A DNA stretch of 64,000 nucleotides from Burkholderia arboris (lineage in GTDB: Bacteria > Pseudomonadota > Gammaproteobacteria > Burkholderiales > Burkholderiaceae), in assembly GCF_902499125.1 (NCBI RefSeq), contig NZ_CABVPX010000023.1:1-64000 (forward strand). The letters are read 5' to 3'. The first letter of the stretch is position 1. Every line of letters begins with the position of its first letter. A program made the translations under genes and the position numbers. The notes under the pieces are model-generated. The model worked only from the letters and a program-made list of their open reading frames with translations, did no database searches and was not told where the DNA came from. Shown here one piece after another: positions 33,983 through 43,054 of the stretch.

Positions 33983-36880
33983 ATGGCTCTTCGACCTGTC
34001 GGCGCCGCCGATTTGCAGGCGACCACGCTGTACGAATCGATACACCGGGGCTTAATGCAGCACGAGCGATTGCTCATGTTCCGCTCCCCGCTTGGAGCGC
34101 AGACCCTGATCCCCGTGCGCGCGAAGGGTTGGTCCAGAATTGGACGAGGCTATCGCTGGGTAGTCGACGTTGTCTCGTTGCGTGACGATATTGACAATCT
34201 GGAACTGGAACACCAGCCAGTCACACTGTTTATCCAGCAGAATTCAGCACCCTTTACTGCGTCAACTTATCGTCCAATTCATGGCTTCGTTCACAAATTC
34301 CATACTCTCGGGCAAGACGGAAACCTGACCGTCTACCAAATTGAGTTCGAGTCGGCGCTCTTCTTTCTTGGGAAGGCGAGGAAGGACGATCATTGGTTTG
34401 ATAAAAATGCACGGGATATTATCGTCGAGCTTCTTGGTGCATATCCGCAATTGGCCGGGTGCGTACGTTTTGCCCTGATGGACGAACCGCGCGTACGCTC
34501 GTACACGCGGCAGAGCGATACCGACCTGAACTTCTTCCACCGGATTCTCGAAGACGAAGGTTGGTACTTTTACTTCGAGCACGCTCCGGTCCAATATGAA
34601 GGCGATCCGCGGGTGTCGACGCTCGTGATCGTCGATCGCCTTTCCGCGTTACCTGAAGCTAAGCCTATCGAGTTCGCTAACGGTAACGTAGGTGGCGAGG
34701 TAGACGGCTTCACGCAATGGGCAGCGTTGCAGGTCGCGCAAAGCCTTGCCTACGCAACGACCTCCTTCAATTACAAGGATCCGGAACGCAATTATTCCGT
34801 GCAAAGTGATTTGGGCGATAGCGCAGTCACGTACACGACGGAAGAACGACGCCAGCAAGTAAAGCGTGAGGTTCCATATGCGCCCATGATCGTGCGAGAA
34901 GCACTGTCGTATGCGTACCCAAACTCGGATGACGGGCGCCGGCGCGCATCCACTCGAACCGAAGCGTGGACTTCCGCCGCCCGCCGCTATTTAGGCGTCG
35001 GCGGTGTGCGGTGGATCGATGCCGGATTGCGATTCACGCTCGAGCATCACACACGGCACTTGACTGTCGATCCGAACCTCCGGGAATTCCTGGTCGTCGA
35101 GGCCGAATGGTTCATCGAAAACAATGTGCCGGTGTCCAACCATGCCGCGACTTATCCTCTGAGCTTGCAAAGTGACTTGTCCGACTTGCGTCGAGACCAC
35201 GACCGCCAGTTCAACTCACAAGCCAACCCGATCGACGGCCTTGCCGGCTTCTACTTTGTCAAGGTAGAAGCGCAGCGAACCGGCATCGAATATCGCAGTC
35301 CGTTCGAGCATAGGAAGCCCCTGATGCACGCCGAACATGCGCTCGTGAACGGACCTGATGACGAAGAAGCGTGGGCCGATGAGCGCAATCGTATCTACGT
35401 GACTTATCCGTGGGATCAGCACCGCGGGACCGGCCTATTGCGGACATCTCCGCCGCTGCTGGTGATGCAGGCGGACACCGGATATGGGTACGGCGGTGTT
35501 CATGTCCCCCGGAAGGGCGAATGGGTGCTGGTCGGCTATTTCCAGGGCGATTGCGACCGACCATATGTACTCGGCCGCCTCCCATCCCAGACGACATCGC
35601 CGCAGTGGCATACCAACGTCCTGCTCTCGGGACTGATGTCCAACGGCTTCGGAAAGAGCGGCGCATATAACGCATTCGTCCACGACGATTCGACTCATCA
35701 AGGGGCTACGCGCCTGACGACGTACACGGGCAAGGTCGGGAATAGCTACAGTCTGTATCACCAGGGCGTCTTGGTCGACCATACGGGCAACAAGAACGCC
35801 CGCGGCCGATACCTCGGAAAGGGCGCGCTACTGCATACGGACGACTACCTCGGTTTGCGCGCGAATCGCGGTGCATATATCGGCACGTACCCGAAGGCGC
35901 ACAACGATGACCAGCTCGACGTCAAGGAAGCACAGGGCCAGTTGATCGGTGCTGAGAGTATCGTTGAGACACTGTCGAATGTCGGCGTCCAACACCACGC
36001 TGACAGCCTGCAAGACAGCCACGATTCGCTCAAACAGTTCAGCGACGCTACGCAGCAGTCGGAGGCGCCGGAAGCCAGCGGTGGACGTACTGCCGGCGGA
36101 GGAACAGGAAGCGCGAACGCCTTCAAGAAGGCGATTCTGCTGCTCGCCAGTCCGTTCGGCGTCGGTACCTCTACGCAAGACTCGCTGCACATGACGGCTG
36201 ATCGCCATATCAATCTGGTCAGCGGTCTGAACACACATATCGGCACGGCGGGTGCGTTCATCGTCAATGCCGCCAAGGCGATTGGGATGTTCTCCCAGAC
36301 GGCGATCAGATTGTTCAGCAAAGGGCCGGTGCAAATTCAGTCCCATGACGCTGACGTCGAGGTGATCGCCAAAGCAGTCCTCAAACTACTGTCTCAAGGT
36401 GACATCGAAATCGCCGCCGGCGGAAAGCTGGTACTGACAGCTGGCGGTGCGTCGATCACCCTGGAAGGCGGAAATATCCGGGGACATGCCCCCGGAACGG
36501 TCGAGTTCAAGGGCGCGCAGCATTCCTTCAGTGGCCCGGCGAGCATGCGTTACGCGATGCCAGCACTACCCGTCAGTACGCTGGCGCAAAACTCCGCGCA
36601 TGAATATACGCAGATCTTTGATGTCTCCTCCGTAATCGCGAATCTCGGTTTGGGCCAAAGTCTGGAGGCGCAGACGTACCGCATCTATATGCCGGACGGC
36701 ACGACGATCCAGCAGCAGGGCGGACTACTCGACGGGGTCACGGCAGCCGTTCATACGCCGGAACCTACGAAGGTTAAGTGCGAAGTAGGCGGTGGCGAGT
36801 GGGGCGCTCTGGAGGCCGCGTACGATTATGAAGCGCCGAGTGGTGCCAACGAATTGTCCGACCTGCCGCAAATCGGCTAA
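33983..36880 (+). CDS. vgrG: Type VI secretion tip protein VgrG
   Basis: Spike protein of 965 aa that caps the Hcp tube and carries effectors. The gp27-like part has SDTDLNFFHRILEDEGWYFYFEH; the gp5 OB-fold has WPWDQHRGT-like YVTYPWDQHRGTG and GVHVPRKGEWVLVGYFQGDCD; a beta-helix/DUF2345 domain follows (HMTADRHINLVSG, then AAGGKLVLTAGGASITLEGG). The C-terminal 90 residues extend past DUF2345 and may form an effector-binding tip. The start at 33983 follows AAGGAAAAG. No sheath or baseplate genes are in the window, so it is an orphan vgrG module. The muramidase gene 42 nt downstream is its probable cargo. Confidence 0.95.
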   Translation: MALRPVGAADLQATTLYESIHRGLMQHERLLMFRSPLGAQTLIPVRAKGWSRIGRGYRWVVDVVSLRDDIDNLELEHQPVTLFIQQNSAPFTASTYRPIHGFVHKFHTLGQDGNLTVYQIEFESALFFLGKARKDDHWFDKNARDIIVELLGAYPQLAGCVRFALMDEPRVRSYTRQSDTDLNFFHRILEDEGWYFYFEHAPVQYEGDPRVSTLVIVDRLSALPEAKPIEFANGNVGGEVDGFTQWAALQVAQSLAYATTSFNYKDPERNYSVQSDLGDSAVTYTTEERRQQVKREVPYAPMIVREALSYAYPNSDDGRRRASTRTEAWTSAARRYLGVGGVRWIDAGLRFTLEHHTRHLTVDPNLREFLVVEAEWFIENNVPVSNHAATYPLSLQSDLSDLRRDHDRQFNSQANPIDGLAGFYFVKVEAQRTGIEYRSPFEHRKPLMHAEHALVNGPDDEEAWADERNRIYVTYPWDQHRGTGLLRTSPPLLVMQADTGYGYGGVHVPRKGEWVLVGYFQGDCDRPYVLGRLPSQTTSPQWHTNVLLSGLMSNGFGKSGAYNAFVHDDSTHQGATRLTTYTGKVGNSYSLYHQGVLVDHTGNKNARGRYLGKGALLHTDDYLGLRANRGAYIGTYPKAHNDDQLDVKEAQGQLIGAESIVETLSNVGVQHHADSLQDSHDSLKQFSDATQQSEAPEASGGRTAGGGTGSANAFKKAILLLASPFGVGTSTQDSLHMTADRHINLVSGLNTHIGTAGAFIVNAAKAIGMFSQTAIRLFSKGPVQIQSHDADVEVIAKAVLKLLSQGDIEIAAGGKLVLTAGGASITLEGGNIRGHAPGTVEFKGAQHSFSGPASMRYAMPALPVSTLAQNSAHEYTQIFDVSSVIANLGLGQSLEAQTYRIYMPDGTTIQQQGGLLDGVTAAVHTPEPTKVKCEVGGGEWGALEAAYDYEAPSGANELSDLPQIG

Positions 36881-36922
36881 TGACGCCAGGACGGCCGGAT
36901 TCGAACCTCATCAGGAGCACAT

Positions 36923-38437
36923 GTGGCAACTAATCAAACACAGGATGCCGCGCCGAAAGCTGGCGTGGCAGTAATGTTTATGTTTCAGGACGTGATGCAC
37001 ACGCCCATCGAGGGACTTTCCGTGCAGTTCAAGGTCGGCACTGGCACCCCCCCAGCACCGCCCTGGGTGGCCGGACCGGATCCGACGAAAGTACAGGAGC
37101 CGCCCCCGGCTCCCGCGCCAAGCGCAGCGACCGCAGCACCTGGCGCGGCGTCCGCTCCAGCCTCGGCTTCTGCTCCAGCGGCGACTTCGACGGCGGCGAC
37201 CGCCGGACAGGCTGCATCAGGCACCAACGCACCCTCGCCTGCCGCCGCAAAGCCGGCAGCGCCGCCACCTCCGCCTCCGCCCCCCATTTCTGACAACACT
37301 CTTGAGGCGACAAGTGACAAGGACGGTTATGCGGCGACGATCACCAATGCCGTGCGCAATCAACCGATCGACGTCTTCGTTAAAAATCGACGTGGAGAGT
37401 ACGCGTGGAAAGCGAAGGTTGTGCCGAAGAAAGATATCAACGCGTTTACCATCATTAGCCCTGAGTTTCACCTTGAGGCGACGACAAAGCCCACACCTAA
37501 AGACGATTTTGAGCAAGAATTGAATCTCCCTGTTGTAAAGCAGGGCGAGATCATGACGTTTGATCGCTTGCTGAATGAGTTTTCTCAATATATTACATTT
37601 TCTCAAAAAGTAACCGAACAAGGTTTGCTGAAGAAGGACTTCCCGACGAAAAATAAGGAAGTGACCGTCGACGCCAAAACACACAAGAAAAAGACGAAAA
37701 TCACCGTCGAGCACCACTACAAGGTAGTGGAAACAGGGAAACCGCGAACAGTCGTGCTCAACGTCCTGGGGACGAGACTGAACTATCCCAAGAACCTCGA
37801 AATTACCGACGAGAAGTACAAGCAGGTAGCCAAAGATCTTTCATGCGAGGTAGCTGCAATCAAAGCAGTTGCGATGACGGAGAGTCATGGTTCTGGTTTT
37901 TGCGTGAACGGCCTGCCAAAAATTCGTTATGAACGGCATATGTTTATGAGGGCCAGTTTGCCGAAGGAGAGGCGAATGGAAGCACCGGCTCTTTTTAGAA
38001 AGGAGACAAATCCATTTCCTAAATATCCGAATCTCTGTTTCCCAGCACAAGGCGACTACCAGAACGGCGAGAAAGACGAAAGCGGGTGGGCGAATCTAGA
38101 AGATGAGCAGATCATGTATCAGTATGAGCGACTCTTTCGCGCGTGTGCGCTCAATCGGGATTGCGCTATTATGGCATGTTCATGGGGCGCCTTCCAAATC
38201 ATGGGTATATTTTGGGAGGAGATGGGGTACGCAAGTCCAGTAGAACTGGCCAATCTCTCCATGCAAGGAATCGATGGGCAGCTCGATCTTTTTGTTGCAT
38301 ACTGCAAGATGAACAAAAATGCTATAACTGCGCTCAAGGATAAAAATTGGGCTAATTTTGCAGCAGCATACAACGGCAACAACGCCCCTCCTTCTTACGC
38401 TGCATCGATGAGTAAATTCTACAATGAATTTAAGTAA
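36923..38437 (+). CDS. T6SS muramidase effector (DUF3380 domain)
   Basis: Predicted antibacterial peptidoglycan hydrolase of 504 aa delivered by the neighbouring VgrG. A short N-terminal beta domain (AVMFMFQDVMHTPIEGLSVQF) is followed by an Ala/Pro-rich linker (about residues 45-120), a second folded part, and a C-terminal N-acetylmuramidase domain (PF11860 type, about 295-504). The likely catalytic glutamate is E320 in AVAMTESHGSGF; RYERHMF, ACSWGAFQIMG and AAYNGNN are further family motifs. The GTG start has AGGAG 5 nt upstream. GC falls toward the 3' end. It overlaps the next gene by 14 nt. Confidence 0.88.
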   Translation: MATNQTQDAAPKAGVAVMFMFQDVMHTPIEGLSVQFKVGTGTPPAPPWVAGPDPTKVQEPPPAPAPSAATAAPGAASAPASASAPAATSTAATAGQAASGTNAPSPAAAKPAAPPPPPPPPISDNTLEATSDKDGYAATITNAVRNQPIDVFVKNRRGEYAWKAKVVPKKDINAFTIISPEFHLEATTKPTPKDDFEQELNLPVVKQGEIMTFDRLLNEFSQYITFSQKVTEQGLLKKDFPTKNKEVTVDAKTHKKKTKITVEHHYKVVETGKPRTVVLNVLGTRLNYPKNLEITDEKYKQVAKDLSCEVAAIKAVAMTESHGSGFCVNGLPKIRYERHMFMRASLPKERRMEAPALFRKETNPFPKYPNLCFPAQGDYQNGEKDESGWANLEDEQIMYQYERLFRACALNRDCAIMACSWGAFQIMGIFWEEMGYASPVELANLSMQGIDGQLDLFVAYCKMNKNAITALKDKNWANFAAAYNGNNAPPSYAASMSKFYNEFK

Positions 38438-39149
38438 ACTATTTAGGATATTGGTCACCCTTGGGACGCTTGCATTCGCGCCGGAGATTGCATTTTCTGG
38501 TACGCTCACCATCTATAGCGATCCTGATTTTGTAACCTATAAATCAGGAGATGATATTTATGGATATTACAATGCATATCAGGATCAATTTTCATGCAGC
38601 TTCATGTTTTTTGCGAATTCTCGCATCGTAAAAAATCATGATTACGATGGCGTTACGGCTCTCAAGAGCAAGACTTTTTATATTTCGGCGTACAAGAGGC
38701 CAGGTGACGGCACGTTTTCATATAAAAACAGAAATCCTGATGCGAGTATCGATGGCGTCCTGTATATAGGTGACGGCGCAGTAGGACTAACGACGAACTC
38801 CCCACAGGGGGGATGTCTAAGCGTTGCAGGCATATTTACTGCCAAGCCAGGTACGCGTGGAGCTGAGCAGTTTGAACCTACAACCGAACTTGAAGCGATA
38901 GGGATTGCCGTCATTTCTCGGAAGACATTCCTTCACAAAGCACCAGGTTCGGGGAAGGAAGTAAAATATCTTGTGCCTGGAGATTGGGTCGCGGTAATTT
39001 CCAGAAAAGGGAAATATTCTTTTGTCCGTTACATTAATCCAAATATGATGATTGAGAGCACGGACCCTAAGAAAATCACAACTGGTTGGGTCCGGGATCT
39101 AGATATTTCAAACCCCTTTCCCAGCTCCCTGAAAGCAGAATTGCAGTAG
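38424..39149 (+). CDS. Exported protein, candidate immunity to the muramidase
   Basis: A 241-aa protein with a clear signal peptide (LFRILVTLGTLAFAPEIAFSG) that sends it to the periplasm, where a muramidase toxin would act. The central part is rich in Tyr, Asp and beta strands; the C-terminal region (IAVISRKTFLHKAPGSGKEV) looks like a bacterial SH3 domain. No known immunity family is recognised. Its ATG lies inside the last codons of the effector gene, so the two are translationally coupled. The codon use is AT-rich, unlike the chromosome, suggesting transfer together with the effector. Immunity function is inferred from position and export. Confidence 0.7.
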   Translation: MNLSKLFRILVTLGTLAFAPEIAFSGTLTIYSDPDFVTYKSGDDIYGYYNAYQDQFSCSFMFFANSRIVKNHDYDGVTALKSKTFYISAYKRPGDGTFSYKNRNPDASIDGVLYIGDGAVGLTTNSPQGGCLSVAGIFTAKPGTRGAEQFEPTTELEAIGIAVISRKTFLHKAPGSGKEVKYLVPGDWVAVISRKGKYSFVRYINPNMMIESTDPKKITTGWVRDLDISNPFPSSLKAELQ

Positions 39150-39427
39150 TGAGCGCCGCTATATCGGGGGCTTGATTTTCGTGCACTCTTCCGGCTAGAG
39201 GGCTCATGGCACAATCAGTCTCCGAAGGATATTCCCTTCAGAGATGCAACCCCGGCGATTGAAAGCTCACCGACTCCTCAGCCGTTGGCAGCCGGATCGT
39301 GTCGACCAGGCCGCATACACCAGTCTCGACGATTGCTCCTACGAACAGGGCTATACCTTCTAGATGTGGTGGAGACCGGGCATAGCCGGCTCGGACATGT
39401 GCCGATTAGCATGTCGCCTGCTTCATA

Positions 39428-39699
39428 AATGGGGGGAATTCGGAGGTGTGCAGACAGTCACGTCATCGCCAAATGCTGGCGTGGGGTGGTGGGATGGTTG
39501 TCGCGGGAATCGCCATCCTCTCTTTCTGTATCGTTGCCCTGGCAATTGGAGCTTCGATAAGCTTCAGATTCGGATCGATGAGGTTTCGTTAATTGTCATC
39601 GTGCCTGCTCTGGTCACGGTAGCAGGAATCGATGTGATCGTTGTCGGCCTGGTCAACGCATTCAGGGCGCGCTCACAGTCAGTCCGGGCAAAGCAATAA
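39428..39699 (+). pseudogene. Broken copy of small membrane protein
   Basis: One frame reads SRHRQMLAWGGGMVVAGIAI and stops at 39590-39592; the next frame continues VSLIVIVPALVTVAGIDVIVVG to the stop at 39697. Joined, they align with the intact gene at 39789 along its whole length (SRHQQLMGWGVGLVIAGIGL and LVFSVPVLMAVVGLILIVVG). It is therefore a tandem paralogue broken by a frameshift and an in-frame stop near 39590. Confidence 0.7.
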
Positions 39700-39788
39700 C
39701 CACTGAGCACGCGAATGATGCGTTAGATCGGGTGCGGCGCACGGCCCGCTGATTCGCGCGTCGTTCGCTTTCGTTGTGGGGAACTATT

Positions 39789-40037
39789 ATGGAACCGAGA
39801 ACGTATAGACCCTCTCGCCATCAGCAGCTCATGGGGTGGGGCGTTGGGCTGGTTATCGCGGGGATCGGGCTGTTCTCTGTCTTCATTGTCTTTATGGCCA
39901 TTGGTGCATTCGACCAGTGGCATATTCAAAACGATACGCAGTTAACGTTGGTCTTTTCTGTGCCCGTTTTAATGGCGGTGGTCGGACTCATCCTGATCGT
40001 CGTGGGCTTGGTCAAAGCATTCAGAGCGCCGAAATGA
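39789..40037 (+). CDS. Two-helix small membrane protein
   Basis: An 82-aa protein with two hydrophobic segments (about residues 14-38 and 54-76) joined by a short polar loop (DQWHIQNDTQ) and ending in KAFRAPK. No family is recognised. A frameshifted copy lies 90 nt upstream. It sits between a T6SS effector-immunity pair and a PAAR gene, a place often held by extra immunity or accessory genes; small two-span membrane proteins can protect against membrane-targeting toxins, but nothing in the sequence proves this. Confidence 0.65.
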   Translation: MEPRTYRPSRHQQLMGWGVGLVIAGIGLFSVFIVFMAIGAFDQWHIQNDTQLTLVFSVPVLMAVVGLILIVVGLVKAFRAPK

Positions 40038-40136
40038 ACCGAGATGGCCACCTTGCAGGGGGTGTCGTAATGATAGAAGTGCGATGTGATTGCGCGACGG
40101 GTCAACGTCAAACAGGAACCGGGGACAGGCGCTTGC

Positions 40137-40418
40137 ATGCGCGGTGTAATTCAGGTGGGAGACGTACACAGTCACGGCGGGCGCGTTGAGTCCGGTGCTT
40201 CGAACAGCGAGGTGACGGGACGGCCAGTCGCACGAATCGGCGACCGCTGCACCTGCCCTATCCAAGGCGAGTGTGTGATTGTGGAAGGCGATTCCGATTT
40301 CACCGTGGAGGGTAGTCACGGCGCTGGAGCGGGTTTAGCCACGCGAGACCGACCACCTGTGCACGAAACGGCATGTTTTGAGCCGGTGCTGCAACGGCAG
40401 CGGGCACCGCTTCAGTAG
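40137..40418 (+). pseudogene. PAAR gene broken by inverted junction
   Basis: The first 60 codons are a good PAAR domain, the sharp tip that sits on VgrG (VIQVGDVHSHGGRVESG, VARIGDRCTCPIQGECVIVEGD, DFTVEG). After about 40313 the family pattern stops: the last cysteine block (CGA-like, present in the second PAAR at 43055) is missing and about 30 unrelated residues follow, encoded by the antisense of a tla3 remnant. The reading frame stays open to 40418, so a 93-aa hybrid could be made, but its fold is probably damaged. Confidence 0.7.
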
Positions 40419-40647
40419 ACGCCGCCTTGGGCGCACGAGACTTCATGAACGCGACGCCGAGCGCCACGGCAGCCACAATGATCAAAATCGGCAGCACGAA
40501 CAGTTGCTTCATTAAGCCCTCAGGTGTCAAGGGTTGGCCGGCAACCCGAGTCGAATAGTAGAGCGAAAGCGCCGCGACGCCAAAGGCTATCAGCACCAGC
40601 ACCACAGCGCCGATCCGGCGCGGCCATGTCGAAGACAGCGCACTCAT
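40313..40647 (-). pseudogene. 5' remnant of a tla3/DUF2875 adaptor gene
   Basis: About 110 residues starting MSALSSTWPRRIGAVVLV, with two membrane helices (the second VLPILIIVAAVALGVAFM) and a segment VVGLAWLNPLQRRDY that is typical of DUF2875/Tla3-type proteins, which dock lipase effectors on VgrG. The pattern ends at about 40313, where the PAAR gene on the other strand also ends; only two foreign codons follow before a stop. The start overlaps the stop of the upstream tle3-like remnant as ATGA, the order seen for PA0260-PA0259 of Pseudomonas aeruginosa. Confidence 0.65.
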
Positions 40648-40989
40648 AGGAAGCGAGACACATCGAGCACCCACGACCCGTCTCGTTCATCCGAGATGCG
40701 TTTCGGCATCACCGCATCCGGATCGCTCTTGACCCATGCGTCGAGTGGCGTGTTGCTCATCGTTCCTTTACCGAAATACTCTGAGTATTTTTTGCTTGGA
40801 GTAGCCTGACTTACGCTGCTGCTGAATCGCCAATCGGCCTCAATGCGCAAGTCGGCCCAATCCTGCGACGTCAACAGACACACGCCGATCGCCACATCAT
40901 AGGCGAGCGCTTTTTCGGCATGCATCGGATTCGTCATTGTTATCGAATGGTTGGTCGGATTGTTCTTCTCGGTACTCTCGCGATAGGCC
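40644..40989 (-). pseudogene. 3' remnant of a Tle3-like T6SS lipase gene
   Basis: The C-terminal part of a protein with NNPTNHSITMTNPMHAEKAL, then LTSQDWADLRIEADWRF and KKYSEYFGKG, ending SWVLDVSRFL. This resembles the DUF3274 region at the C terminus of Tle3 phospholipase effectors. The catalytic alpha/beta-hydrolase part is gone: near 40990 the frame runs into antisense IS3 transposase. It overlaps the tla3-like remnant by ATGA. Family assignment is by remembered pattern and by gene order. Confidence 0.6.
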
Positions 40990-41460
40990 TTCACCGTGCT
41001 GTTCGCATACACCTGCGAGTGCCTGGCGATCGAGGTCGGCGCCAGCTTGCGGTCGCAGGATGTGATTCTGAGGCTGTCGCGACTGAGGCGGCTGTACGGC
41101 AAGCCTGCGTTCGTACGGTCGGACAACGGCGCCGAATTTACCGCCGTCAAGGTCATGCGCTGGCTGCGAGATGCTGCAATCGGCCCGGCCTTCATCACGC
41201 CAGGCAGTCCGTGGCAAAACGGGTTCGTCGAGAGCTTCAACGGCAAACTGCGTGACGAATTGCTGAACCGGGAATGGTTCCGCAGCCGCGCCGAAGCCAA
41301 GGTGCTCATCGAACGCTGGCGACAGTTCTACAACGAGCGCCGACCCCATAGCGCACATCGCTATCAACCTCCCGCCACGGTCCGTCGAGCCTGGCTGGAT
41401 TCCGATAATATCGACGCGAGACTCACTGCCTGATTGGCGACAAAATTCCGCCGCGGGTCA
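40990..41460 (+). mobile_element. Truncated IS3-family element (3' part)
   Basis: Contains the C-terminal integrase part of an IS3 OrfB: YTCECLAIEVGASLRSQDV, SDNGAEFTAVK (second catalytic Asp) and NGFVESFNGKLRDELLN (catalytic Glu), ending at 41433. The first catalytic Asp, OrfA and the left end are missing, so it cannot transpose. The right end (tgacctgcggcgg-type, read inward on the minus strand) ends at 41460. The left break joins the tle3-like remnant. A related element with both ends lies at 59904-60291. Confidence 0.85.
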
Positions 41461-41539
41461 GATGGTCCTGGCGTTGCTCTGGGCCGCCATATTGAAGCTG
41501 CTCACCGTGAGCAGCACTCTATCCTGGGGAACCATACCA

Positions 41540-43045
41540 ATGACTCAACGCGTGATGCTCTGGCTGCTACCGATCGCTCTGATTGGCGGCATCGTGTATG
41601 CCGGCTACAGTGTGTGGGCACGCCAACAGGCGCCACGCTCGTTTGATCCGGCGGCTGTGCAGGCCACCGCCGTTCATGACGATGCAATCGCTGCCGCCGC
41701 CGCTCGCGATCCGCGCTTCACGCTGGAGATCCGTCGCTTCGGTGTCACGGTCGATCGCTTCCGCCAGCGCGCGCTACTGATGCGGCTCGATGAGGCCGGC
41801 GTGAATGGCAAACTGCTGCTGCAGGATCCGAAAGAGTACCCGTGGGAAGCCATGGCGCGGATGTCCGCTGAGGGACAACGCGAAAACAATGTGTTCGGCT
41901 ACACGCTGCGCAACTGGACGGATTACTGGCCAATACCTGTTATCGTGGCTGGCCCGCCGAGAGATGAGAACAACATTGATGCGGATCGCATGGCAACGCA
42001 TATCAGCAGCGCCGACAACGGTGCCGGCATTGGCAACACCCTCTACATTCGTCTCGATGAGATCCATACCGAACATGGTGACGAAGTAATGTCACGTGTA
42101 TTCAACTTCTTCGATCAGCATCCAGACCTGCCAGCAGTCGTGCTGCTGATCGAGGATGGGTTGAATACCCGGGCATACCTACGCACTCCTGGCGAAGTAG
42201 ATGTCGAGCAGCAGCGTAAAAATGGCAATTTCGTACCGAAACGCCCCGATAGCTTCGTAGCGTTGCTGGTGACACGCAAGGACCGTGTCGACAAACTGAT
42301 CCGACCATACACGGTTGACGCGCCGGAAGCGATCGACAACACCAAGACGCAGTACGACGTAATCAAGCTATGGAATTACTTTTGGGCCGAACAGAAAGCC
42401 TATTGGGCAGCAAGCGACGCTGCCGGCGAATCAACGCATAAAGAAATGCCCTGGGACTACTGGCAATCGAAGCTGCCGGAATTTTGGAAGACCACGCCGC
42501 TGAAAGCGCCGGAAGGTTTCAAACCGAATCCGTGGGTGCCGATTCCATGGACGACCTGGCAGTTGAAAGAGTATGACGACTGGCCGGTGCTGGCCTATCT
42601 GCATCGGCCGGTACGGGTGGATCTCAGCGACGGCCACGGCGAATCGCTGAAGAAGGGCGAAAAAATCGAGAAACTACGTGCGGGTTGGCAGCAGGCACTG
42701 GACACACTTCCGACTGGCGGCCAGCCGGGCCGCATGTTCTACGACACTGGCGCGTCGAACAGCCAGTTGGCGCTACTGGTGCAGTCGCTCCACGACAATC
42801 CGCAGCACATCGATCTGGATGACCCGAAAGATGCATTCGACATGCAACGTCGAATTGGAGGCGACACCGGGACGAGCTCGACTTGGGTTCAACTCGCGCT
42901 CGCACTGATGTTGGATTACGGCGACGGCAAAACGAGCGCGTTGGTGAACCTGCGCGACCCGCTTCACGGCACGATCGTGATGCTGACACCACCGGACGAA
43001 GCGTCTCGCAAAGCAAACCCACAGACGTTCAGCTGGGATTTTTAG
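41540..43045 (+). CDS. Tla3-like T6SS lipase adaptor
   Basis: A 501-aa protein with one N-terminal membrane helix (VMLWLLPIALIGGIVYAGYS) and a large soluble part. It resembles proteins annotated as type VI lipase adapter Tla3-domain/DUF2875 family (GYTLRNWTDYWPIPVIVAGP, later HIDLDDPKDAF and LRDPLHGTIVM). Such adaptors hold a Tle effector in the periplasm or membrane for loading on VgrG. The start at 41540 lies 80 nt after the truncated IS. A PAAR gene follows 9 nt downstream, but no intact lipase gene is nearby, so it may have lost its client. Moderately sure of the family. Confidence 0.65.
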   Translation: MTQRVMLWLLPIALIGGIVYAGYSVWARQQAPRSFDPAAVQATAVHDDAIAAAAARDPRFTLEIRRFGVTVDRFRQRALLMRLDEAGVNGKLLLQDPKEYPWEAMARMSAEGQRENNVFGYTLRNWTDYWPIPVIVAGPPRDENNIDADRMATHISSADNGAGIGNTLYIRLDEIHTEHGDEVMSRVFNFFDQHPDLPAVVLLIEDGLNTRAYLRTPGEVDVEQQRKNGNFVPKRPDSFVALLVTRKDRVDKLIRPYTVDAPEAIDNTKTQYDVIKLWNYFWAEQKAYWAASDAAGESTHKEMPWDYWQSKLPEFWKTTPLKAPEGFKPNPWVPIPWTTWQLKEYDDWPVLAYLHRPVRVDLSDGHGESLKKGEKIEKLRAGWQQALDTLPTGGQPGRMFYDTGASNSQLALLVQSLHDNPQHIDLDDPKDAFDMQRRIGGDTGTSSTWVQLALALMLDYGDGKTSALVNLRDPLHGTIVMLTPPDEASRKANPQTFSWDF

Positions 43046-43054
43046 GGGCTAGTC

